From positions 1 to 7,487 of the forward strand of contig JAIRZR010000006.1 of NCBI GenBank assembly GCA_031267155.1: 7,487 bases of DNA, read 5' to 3'. Shown in pieces: positions 1 to 5,497 of this stretch; position 1 is the stretch's first letter, and each line of letters begins with the position of its first letter. The stretch comes from Prevotellaceae bacterium (GTDB lineage: Bacteria > Bacteroidota > Bacteroidia > Bacteroidales > UBA932). The position numbers and the translations under genes were made by a program. The notes under the pieces were generated by a model. The model was not told where the DNA came from. It saw only the letters and a list, made by a program, of their open reading frames with translations, and made no database searches.

Positions 1-40
1 TGTATATTATTCATTTTATATTCGTTACATCTTATATTTT

Positions 41-108
41 CTAATGGTGTCCATTAGAAACAAGAAACGTATAATGCCTATTATCAATTTATTATATTCT
101 AATGGACA
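41..108. repeat. CTAATGG inverted and direct repeat
   Basis: A perfect local palindrome CTAATGG-TGT-CCATTAG lies at 41-57. Its right part, TGTCCATTAG (48-57), is also the exact reverse complement of CTAATGGACA at 99-108. The segment can therefore form either a tight 7-bp hairpin with a 3-nt loop or a 10-bp stem enclosing 41 nt. The left arms are also direct repeats, both following AT-rich sequence (tttTCTAATGG and tatTCTAATGG). The intervening DNA is AT-rich and has no gene. It could be a pair of operator sites, a folding switch, or the 3' end of a minus-strand transcript coming from the neighbouring RNA candidate. The sequence does not decide between these. Confidence 0.5.
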
Positions 109-141
109 TTTTGGGTTAACTGCCACGTCCAATTGCCCGTC

Positions 142-329
142 AGGGCATCAATATCAATAGAAAAACCATTTATCTCCCGGCACAAGCCTTAGAAGGCTTG
201 CACGCGAGAGTAAATATCGAATTGTTTCTTTCAATAACAGTTCCGGACGGAGTGCGAAACGGTCATCGTGTGCAACCCTTAAAAGGGTTATGGTACGTAT
301 TTCCCTGTTTCTACTGATGTTAATGCCCT
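142..329 (-). ncRNA. Candidate structured non-coding RNA (strand uncertain)
   Basis: A long closing stem joins 142-163 with 308-329. Read as minus-strand RNA, 21 of 22 positions can pair, two of them as G-U; read as plus-strand RNA, 20 of 22 pair. Inside are two similar hairpins: CAAGCCT/AGGCTTG at 183-200 and AACCCT/AGGGTT at 274-289, both with the core CCTTaRAAGG on the plus strand. A smaller apical hairpin, ATTG/CAAT, lies at 221-235. The short segments 165-169 (ACCAT) and 290-294 (ATGGT) can pair within the closing stem, and 200-206 can pair with 267-273. No ORF of note occupies the region. The minus strand is preferred because differences between the stem arms are mostly G-U compatible there and because an exact -7 box (394-387) lies upstream. 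The shape (long closing stem, about 190 nt, internal hairpins) recalls 6S-like or Bacteroidales-specific RNAs, but I do not recognise a family. A small transposable element with 22-bp imperfect terminal inverted repeats is the alternative, though no flanking target duplication is seen. Confidence 0.5.
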
Positions 330-386
330 ACAGGTAGTTTTCTTACTGTATTCATAATCCAATAACAAATTATAATTTTACAAATA

Positions 387-394
387 CAAAAGTA
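387..394 (-). promoter_or_regulatory. Possible Bacteroidetes promoter, minus strand
   Basis: TACTTTTG on the minus strand is an exact match to the Bacteroidetes -7 consensus TAnnTTTG. A TTTG that could act as the -33 box lies at 414-411, but the 16-nt spacer is shorter than the usual 19-21. It would start transcription near 380, reading into the RNA candidate at 329-142. The surrounding sequence is very AT-rich, so a chance match is possible. Confidence 0.35.
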
Positions 395-530
395 AAAATT
401 ATTTCCGAAACAAAATTCTTTAATTTAATGGATGAAGGGTTAATTCTTTTTTGTTTATTCCGCACCGCTATAGAACCCATTTTTCTTGGCGCCTCAAAAT
501 AATATTTCACCGCATGTAATAAAAAAATAT

Positions 531-538
531 TACTTTTG
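531..538 (+). promoter_or_regulatory. Bacteroidetes -7 promoter box for the GH95 gene
   Basis: TACTTTTG exactly matches the TAnnTTTG box of the Bacteroidetes primary sigma factor. TTTC at 505-508, with a 22-nt spacer, is a weak -33 candidate (consensus TTTG). Transcription would start near 544, leaving about a 25-nt leader before the ATG at 570, which supports that start codon. The same 11-mer, ATTACTTTTGC, appears on the minus strand near 4385. Confidence 0.6.
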
Positions 539-569
539 CGGCAAATTATTTAGTACATAAACTGAGAAT

Positions 570-3098
570 ATGAAGAAAATTTTATCGCCTTTTATTATGA
601 TTCTGGTAAGCAGTCTGCTTACTGATTGTTTTACGCAAGTCTCTGTATTGGAAGCAAGCAAACGTAAATCCGAAATTACCAGCGAATGGACAGACCGCGC
701 CCAGTTTTCGGGAACGGGAGTCGGACCGCAGGGAAAAAACATGATCTGGTCGCGAAGTTCGGCTAAAGTATGGGAAGAAGCGTACCCTGTCGGGAACGGA
801 AAACTCGGAGCAATGATATTCGGGGGAGTTGCGGACGAACGCCTGCAACTGAACGAGAATACCGTGTGGGACGGCTTGCCTCTGGATCCCAACAATCCCG
901 AAGGACTGAAAGCATTGCCGGAGATACAGCGGCTGCTGTTCGAGAACAAAAATAATGAAGCTGTCCAGCTTGCCGAACGAACCATGATGGGAAATCCGGC
1001 AGGAGTCAACTCCTATCAGTCTCTGGGAGAATTATGGTTTGACACTCCGGAGCTTAAAGCGGAAAACTATGTAAGAAACCTCGACCTTTCCACTGCCGTC
1101 GCAACAGTGAAATACACTTCGGACGGAGTAACATATACGCGCGAATATTTCGCTTCGGCTGTTGATAATGTGATTGCTGTAAGAATCAGCGCCGACAAAA
1201 AGAACAGAATCAGTCTTAATCTTACATTGAGAAGGGAACAGGACGCCGAATGTATAGAACTGCCTGCTTCCGCAGCCTCGACTGTTAAAAAACATGTCCC
1301 CTCAAACATCAATTCTGCCTCGCTGCTTCTCAAAGGGCGGATTTCTTCCAGCCCCGACCGTACAGGTTTTGCGGCACAGGTAAGCGCATTAGCCGAAAAT
1401 GGCAGGGCAGATTTCGTGTACGATTCGCACAGTCAGACAAACATGATCTCCGTAAAGGACGCCGACGTACTCACACTGTATATTGCCGGAGCGACAGATT
1501 ATCCGGGAATGGAAAATCTTGCCAGAGGAATAAAGGAATTTTCGGGAGATCCTGCGAATAAATGCAATGAAACCATCGCGAAAGCGCTTGGCAAACCATA
1601 CGCTCAACTGAAAGCGGAACATGTTGCCGATCATCAGAAGTATTTCAGCCGCGTTGATCTGGATCTGGAAAAGCCTGCTGCCGAAATTGAAGCCCTTCCC
1701 ACAAGCGAGCGTCTGGATCTGGCGCGTAAAAGCGGCAAGCCCGATTTGGGTCTGGTGGAGACTTATTTCCAGTTTGGACGCTATCTGCTGATTGCTTCTT
1801 CCCGTCCGGGAGGGATGCCCGCGAATCTTCAGGGAATGTGGGCATGGCAGATGTATGCTCCCTGGAATGCGGATTTTCATACCAATATCAATTTCCAGAT
1901 GAATTACTGGCCTGCGGAAATCACAAATCTTTCCGAACTGCATATTCCCATGTTCGATTTGATTGACGTGATGATAAAGCCCGGAGAACGAAGCGCCAAG
2001 GTAATATACGGCGCAGGCGGCTGGGTGGTGCACCATCTTACCGATGCATGGGGTTTCACCGCGCCCGCCGACGGTCCCCAGGGAATATGGCCTGTGGGAT
2101 CGGCATGGCTCGCGCAGCATCCCTGGGAACACTACATCTTCACCGGCGACAGGGATTTCCTTGCCCGGCGCGCATATCCAATAATGAAGGGCGCGGCGCG
2201 TTTCATCATGGATTTTCTGGTTGAAGCGCCTGCGGGAACAGCATATTCGGGCAAACTGGTTACAAATCCATCGTACTCTCCGGAAAACACGTTTATCCTC
2301 CCCAATGGCGAACATTCGGTATTTACTTATGGGGCTACCATGGATCTGGAAATTATCCACAATCTTCTTAGCAACTGTATCGAAGCATGCAGGATACTGA
2401 AAACGGACAGCGATTTTCGCCGCGAATGTGAAAAGACCCTGAAACGTCTGCCTGCCATACAGATCAGCAAAACAACGGGACGTATTCTGGAATGGGCGGA
2501 AGATTACAGGGAGGCCGAGCCGCATCACCGCCACACTTCACACCTGTTCGGACTGCATCCCGGAAATCAGATAACCGTAGTCGGTACTCCCGATCTGGCG
2601 GAAGCCGCCCGCAAAACGCTGCTCGCCCGCGGCGACGACGGAACAGGCTGGGGACTGGCATGGAAAATCAATATGTGGAACCGTTTGCATGACGGCGACC
2701 ATGCGTTCAAACTCTTGTCGGTGCTCTTAAGCAGCAAGACTTTACCGAATATGTTCGACGATCATCCTCCTTTTCAGATTGACGGCAATTTCGGAGCTGC
2801 GGCAGCCATTGCCGAGATGCTCGTTCAAAGCCATTTACCCACGTCCGACGGCTCTTTCGATATCTATTTGTTGCCGGCTCTCCCGAAGGACATGGCAAAC
2901 AAAGGCTCGGTAAAGGGTTTACGTGCGCGGGGAGGGTTTATCATAGACCTTTCATGGGAAAACGGTAAACTGTCGAAAGCGGTTATTTTGTCCACACTGG
3001 GCGGTAAACTGCATCTCCGTACAAAAAGCCATAATAAGGTTTACAATACTAAGAAGGATGAACTTGTTACTGTAAACGGCAATCTGGATCGGGATTAA
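570..3098 (+). CDS. GH95 family alpha-L-fucosidase, exported
   Basis: This is an 842-residue glycoside hydrolase of family 95, an inverting family that removes terminal alpha-1,2-linked L-fucose (some members L-galactose) from host or plant glycans. Residues 1-25 form a signal peptide with a Lys-Lys start and a hydrophobic core. Cys20 follows LLTD, a poor lipobox because of Asp at -1, so periplasmic location is likelier than lipoprotein. The N-terminal beta-sandwich opens near residue 59 (IWSRSSAKVWEEAYPVGNGKLG). The catalytic (alpha/alpha)6 barrel contains HTNIN at 437-441, SPENTF at 570-575 and PFQIDGNFG at 734-742. By analogy with Bifidobacterium AfcA, Asn439 and Asn441 with Asp738 would form the base system and Glu572 the acid. 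His437, two residues before the first Asn, is the residue I recall as linked to fucosidase rather than L-galactosidase specificity. Length and C-terminal sandwich look complete. The gene seems more GC-rich than its neighbours. No SusC/D or other polysaccharide-locus gene is in view. Family assignment is firm; exact substrate is inferred. Confidence 0.93.
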   Translation: MKKILSPFIMILVSSLLTDCFTQVSVLEASKRKSEITSEWTDRAQFSGTGVGPQGKNMIWSRSSAKVWEEAYPVGNGKLGAMIFGGVADERLQLNENTVWDGLPLDPNNPEGLKALPEIQRLLFENKNNEAVQLAERTMMGNPAGVNSYQSLGELWFDTPELKAENYVRNLDLSTAVATVKYTSDGVTYTREYFASAVDNVIAVRISADKKNRISLNLTLRREQDAECIELPASAASTVKKHVPSNINSASLLLKGRISSSPDRTGFAAQVSALAENGRADFVYDSHSQTNMISVKDADVLTLYIAGATDYPGMENLARGIKEFSGDPANKCNETIAKALGKPYAQLKAEHVADHQKYFSRVDLDLEKPAAEIEALPTSERLDLARKSGKPDLGLVETYFQFGRYLLIASSRPGGMPANLQGMWAWQMYAPWNADFHTNINFQMNYWPAEITNLSELHIPMFDLIDVMIKPGERSAKVIYGAGGWVVHHLTDAWGFTAPADGPQGIWPVGSAWLAQHPWEHYIFTGDRDFLARRAYPIMKGAARFIMDFLVEAPAGTAYSGKLVTNPSYSPENTFILPNGEHSVFTYGATMDLEIIHNLLSNCIEACRILKTDSDFRRECEKTLKRLPAIQISKTTGRILEWAEDYREAEPHHRHTSHLFGLHPGNQITVVGTPDLAEAARKTLLARGDDGTGWGLAWKINMWNRLHDGDHAFKLLSVLLSSKTLPNMFDDHPPFQIDGNFGAAAAIAEMLVQSHLPTSDGSFDIYLLPALPKDMANKGSVKGLRARGGFIIDLSWENGKLSKAVILSTLGGKLHLRTKSHNKVYNTKKDELVTVNGNLDRD

Positions 3099-3105
3099 AA
3101 GAATT

Positions 3106-3134
3106 ATATAAACATTTATATGTTATTTATTTTT
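3106..3134 (+). terminator. Weak terminator-like hairpin after the GH95 gene
   Basis: ATATAAA (3106-3112) and TTTATAT (3115-3121) can pair, giving at best a 6-bp AT-only stem with a 4-nt loop. A T-rich run (GTTATTTATTTTTC) follows directly. It sits 8 bases after the stop codon. The stem is too weak for confidence; the GC-rich palindrome at 3169-3195 could instead protect or end the transcript. Confidence 0.25.
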
Positions 3135-3164
3135 CATCCCTATAAAAACAGCAATTATTTTGAC

Positions 3165-3243
3165 GACGTAGGGGCGGTCCTTGCTGTCGCCCCTAATCCG
3201 GATAAAGACTGCGCCGGGCGAGGGTTCGGACAAAAGGGGCTCT
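3165..3243. repeat. REP-like GC-rich palindromic element
   Basis: TAGGGGCG (3169-3176) and CGCCCCTA (3188-3195) form a perfect 8-bp stem with an 11-nt loop. A further GC-rich tail follows (about 3209-3237), containing CCGGGCGAGGG and AAAAGGGGC, like a decayed second half. The block stands out sharply from its AT-rich surroundings. From memory, TAGGGGCG...CGCCCCTA-type palindromes are dispersed as short non-coding repeats in many bacterial genomes. Only one copy is in this window, so dispersal is inferred. Confidence 0.5.
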
Positions 3244-3253
3244 GTTCCAATTC

Positions 3254-3652
3254 TCATTGTTTCTTCTGCAAATTGACAGTATAGTTCTTATATTTAAAGA
3301 GAATATTTTCACCCCGGTTCTGGATTGTTCTGCTTCCATTGAAACCGTCGAATGTGATATTATCTCCTTCGATATAATAATTGCAGGGACCGCAAGGAGG
3401 TCTCAAAATTCTCATTTAACCACTCTAATCTTTTATTATCCTCTGTATATTCACACTTCGTATTTCTCCAATACTCACAAAATTTGATTGGATCTTTTCT
3501 CCAAATGTCGTAATTCTTATTTATAATATTAGTGATAGTGATTACGTAATGTATGTAATCCCGAACGCATGATATCTTTAAGTTTCTTTCTTAGAAGCTG
3601 AAGATTTTCTGATTCGTATCCGGTAACTTAAACTTTTAGTTATTGCTAATTC
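3254..3652 (-). pseudogene. Decayed minus-strand gene relic, unknown family
   Basis: Protein-like sequence on the minus strand can be followed only by changing frame. The 5' part reads GYESENLQLLRKKLKDI and stops at 3529. It continues in another frame (open 3590-3360, no ATG) as KNYDIWRKDPIKFCEYWRNT and later NKRLEWLNENFE. A third frame (ATG at 3415, stop at 3254, 53 codons) reads RPPCGPCNYYIEGDNITFDG and ends KYKNYTVNLQKKQ. The pieces run in the same direction, abut in order, and have a natural composition rich in W, Y, C and charged residues, which suggests one ancestral gene with at least two frameshifts. I do not recognise the family. The alternative is chance in AT-rich DNA; the 53-codon frame could also be a small intact gene, though no promoter was seen. 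Confidence 0.35.
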
Positions 3653-3718
3653 ATTTGTCGATTCTTCGATGATCTTTCGGTGTGCCTTCAGTGATCCTTC
3701 GGTGATCATTTTGTGATT
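3653..3718. repeat. Degenerate 11-bp tandem repeat
   Basis: Four to six head-to-tail 11-bp units lie here: CTTCGATGATC (3664-3674), TTTCGGTGTGC (3675-3685), CTTCAGTGATC (3686-3696), CTTCGGTGATC (3697-3707) and ATTTTGTGATT (3708-3718). A weaker unit, ATTTGTCGATT, precedes them (3653-3663). The consensus is about CTTCGGTGATC. Two units 22 bp apart share 12 of 13 bases (TGATCYTTCGGTG). A period near one helical turn places GATC motifs on one DNA face, as in some protein-binding arrays, but a slipped-strand relic is equally possible. A 43-codon minus-strand frame begins inside the array and is probably a by-product of it. Confidence 0.5.
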
Positions 3719-3745
3719 CGCCTAAACTGCAGGTTGAAGTCCAAA

Positions 3746-3780
3746 CCCCGATTTTCCCGTTCAGGGGATTTTTTATTTTC
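3746..3780 (+). terminator. Terminator-like hairpin with T-run
   Basis: CCCC (3746-3749) can pair with GGGG (3764-3767), or CCC (3756-3758) with GGG (3764-3766) across a 5-nt loop. A run of ATTTTTTATTTT follows. The shape fits a plus-strand intrinsic terminator, yet no intact plus-strand gene ends nearby. It may mark the end of a lost gene, or act weakly in the other direction for the minus-strand pseudogene that stops at 3804. Confidence 0.3.
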
Positions 3781-3803
3781 CGTCGCATCGCGCAATTCAA
3801 AAT

Positions 3804-4253
3804 TCAAAATTCCTTCAGTTCCTCTACCACATTACCCGGCAGATCGGATATCGAAACAACGATTTTGCCGTAATTAAAACTGTCGTTATTCTGTTCGGCA
3901 GTGTAAATCCAGACATATCCCGAGATGTCTGGGCATGCCTGACCTTCCTCTATCAGGGTGCCCACAGTGTCATCGTCCGCTTCAATCCTGACAGTGTCGC
4001 CTGCCTGTCCGGAATAGTTCGACAGGTCGATGCCTTTAATCTCTGGAACATTGAGATAATCGGCCACAGCGACAATAAACGGGGTTTGCCTTTCTTTTTG
4101 ACAATCTCGCCGTAAACATCCTTAGTTTCGGGAGATTTGGTCGCAGACTTCGCATAAATTACAGCCTGACGGAATCGCCGGTGTGTGTGCAAAAATCATG
4201 CCAGAATAATTAAGGACATGTAAGCCGTTTACAGCTACCGTTTTTGTTCCCAT
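3804..4253 (-). pseudogene. Frameshifted small hypothetical protein gene
   Basis: A minus-strand reading starts at an ATG (4253-4251) with MGTKTVAVNGLHVLNYSG. It shifts frame near 4177 into RRFRQAVIYAKSATKSPETK, continuing to KKKGKP, and shifts again at a CCCC run near 4080 into FIVAVADYLNVPEIKGIDLS. It ends with YVWIYTAEQNN and SISDLPGNVVEELKEF at the stop (3806-3804). Across the second junction the meaning is smooth (GKP-[x]-FIVAVADYL), so loss of a single base is enough to explain it. The last ~85 residues look like a small beta-rich, Ig-like domain (AGDTVRIEADDD, then PGN). There also appears to be an in-frame loss after ADDD, compared with what I recall of similar small Bacteroidetes proteins of unknown function. 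The stop codon lies within a tandem AATTCAA repeat (3794-3812). A -7-like box at 4385-4378 may once have driven it. Pseudogene status is likely; a sequencing error could explain the C-run shift but not the rest. Confidence 0.6.
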
Positions 4254-4377
4254 TCTTTCATCTAAATTTAAACATTTCATCCTTTACCCCGTTTACTCAA
4301 ATTCCATTTTCTGTTTATGATTTCGAAGTGCAAAATAGTAATAAAATTTAATCTGCAATTCTTTTTTAATTATTCTG

Positions 4378-4385
4378 CAAAAGTA
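4378..4385 (-). promoter_or_regulatory. Possible Bacteroidetes promoter, minus strand
   Basis: TACTTTTG on the minus strand is an exact TAnnTTTG match and sits in the same 11-mer, ATTACTTTTGC, as the GH95 promoter. No TTTG lies at the expected -33 distance. It points at the minus-strand pseudogene, whose ATG lies about 125 bases downstream, and runs divergently from the argC promoter 75 bases away. Confidence 0.4.
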
Positions 4386-4459
4386 ATCATTCCGGTATGA
4401 TAAGGGTGTGTATCTCATTTAATTTTTATCCGTCTGTGTGGAAATCAAAAATTTTCATG

Positions 4460-4467
4460 TACATTTG
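4460..4467 (+). promoter_or_regulatory. Bacteroidetes -7 promoter box for the argC operon
   Basis: TACATTTG exactly matches TAnnTTTG. TGTG at 4437-4440 with a 19-nt spacer is a 3-of-4 match to the TTTG -33 box. Transcription would start near 4473, giving a leader of about 15 nt before the argC ATG at 4489. Such a short leader leaves no room for an attenuator or riboswitch. No further internal promoter of this kind was found before mreD. Confidence 0.6.
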
Positions 4468-4488
4468 CGGCGAAAAATTCCGTGACAG

Positions 4489-5466
4489 ATGCGAAATAAA
4501 TTGAAGATTGGAATAGTGGGAGGAGCCGGATATACAGCGGGAGAGCTTCTTAGAATATTGATAAATCATCCCTGTGCGGATGTGGAATTTGTGTACAGCA
4601 CCTCGAATCCGGGGAAAGCCGTCAGTTATATACATACTGACTTGTTGGGAGATACTGACCTGTGTTTCACAGATGAACTTAAACCGGTAGACGTCCTTTT
4701 CATGTGCCTTGGACACGGGATTTCGAGAGAATTTTTGTCCGGCAATCATCTTGATGAACATACAAAAGTCATTGATCTGGGGAGTGATTTCCGTATTGAT
4801 ACGGTATTTGAAGAAAGCAGAGATTTCGTTTATGGACTTCCGGAAATAAACAGGCAGCAGATAATTGAAGCGCAGAGCATTGCCAATCCCGGATGTTTTG
4901 CTACAGCCATACAGCTGGCTTTGCTTCCCCTGGCTTCGGCAAACCTCTTAAACAGCGAAGTCCATATAAATGCAATCACAGGTTCCACGGGAGCAGGACG
5001 TTCTCTGAGCGAGACCGCGCATTTCAGCTATCGCGAGAATAACATATCCATATACAAGGCTTTTACGCATCAGCATCTCAAGGAAATAAACAAAACCCTG
5101 AAACAGATACAGGGAAACATTCCCGATTTGAATTTCATTCCTTTAAGAGGAAATTTTACGCGGGGTATCTTTGCATCCCTGTACACCGAATGTGCTGAAG
5201 ATGAAAATAATATTGTGAAACTGTACCGGGATTTTTACGCCGCTCACCCCTTTACCCATGTGGCGGACAGGGCGCTGAGTTTAAAGGATGTTGTGAACAC
5301 AAACAAATGTCTGCTGAATATTAACAGACATGGCAATAAAATCCTTGTTACAAGCATTATAGACAACCTGATAAAAGGAGCTTCGGGACAGGCTATACAG
5401 AATATGAACCTGATGTACGGACTTGATGAAGATTGCGGTTTAAGGCTTAAGCCATCAGGTTTTTGA
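4489..5466 (+). CDS. argC: N-acetyl-gamma-glutamyl-phosphate reductase
   Basis: This 325-residue cytosolic enzyme makes N-acetylglutamate semialdehyde from N-acetylglutamyl phosphate with NADPH, the third step of arginine synthesis. The N-terminal Rossmann fold opens with KIGIVGGAGYTAGELLRIL (residues 6-24), the GxxGxxG dinucleotide site typical of ArgC. The nucleophilic cysteine is Cys136 in ANPGCFATA, and the histidine pair in FTHQHLKEI (His194/His196) supplies the active-site base. TGSTGAGRSLSE (164-175) and RGNFTRGIFASLYTE (220-234) are also characteristic. Length matches the short bacterial form and nothing is missing. The start is supported by a promoter box 21 bases upstream of the ATG. 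It is first in the operon; argG follows after 31 bases. Related family members ArgC-like in succinyl- or LysW-carrier pathways exist, but argG next door favours arginine. Confidence 0.95.
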   Translation: MRNKLKIGIVGGAGYTAGELLRILINHPCADVEFVYSTSNPGKAVSYIHTDLLGDTDLCFTDELKPVDVLFMCLGHGISREFLSGNHLDEHTKVIDLGSDFRIDTVFEESRDFVYGLPEINRQQIIEAQSIANPGCFATAIQLALLPLASANLLNSEVHINAITGSTGAGRSLSETAHFSYRENNISIYKAFTHQHLKEINKTLKQIQGNIPDLNFIPLRGNFTRGIFASLYTECAEDENNIVKLYRDFYAAHPFTHVADRALSLKDVVNTNKCLLNINRHGNKILVTSIIDNLIKGASGQAIQNMNLMYGLDEDCGLRLKPSGF

Positions 5467-5497
5467 TTGATTTATAAGAAAATAAATATTGATAAAC

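Noticed and set aside
253..320. Hammerhead-like boxes (CGAAAC near 254 and CTGATG near 314)
   Set aside because: The last base of the CUGANGA box is wrong, no stem II can form between the flanks, and CTGATG is already used in the long closing stem.
1389..2534. A 381-codon open frame on the minus strand, antisense to the fucosidase gene
   Set aside because: The plus-strand frame is a full GH95 protein with signal peptide and catalytic motifs. The antisense product has no recognisable motif and is explained by the base composition of the sense codons.
3257..3487. A 76-codon plus-strand frame in the intergenic region
   Set aside because: Its Ile/Phe/Ser-rich product is what the complement of an AT-rich coding strand gives; the minus strand of the same stretch looks more protein-like. 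No promoter or ribosome site precedes it.
3578..3709. A 43-codon minus-strand frame starting MITEGSLKAHRKIIEES
   Set aside because: Its start and first third lie within the 11-bp tandem repeat, so the apparent coding sense is probably a product of the repeat. It is mentioned only with the repeat.
5489..5497. A TTG start for argG three codons upstream of the ATG
   Set aside because: The ATG at 5498 gives the usual ArgG N-terminus directly before the ATP-binding loop; the extra residues are not expected.
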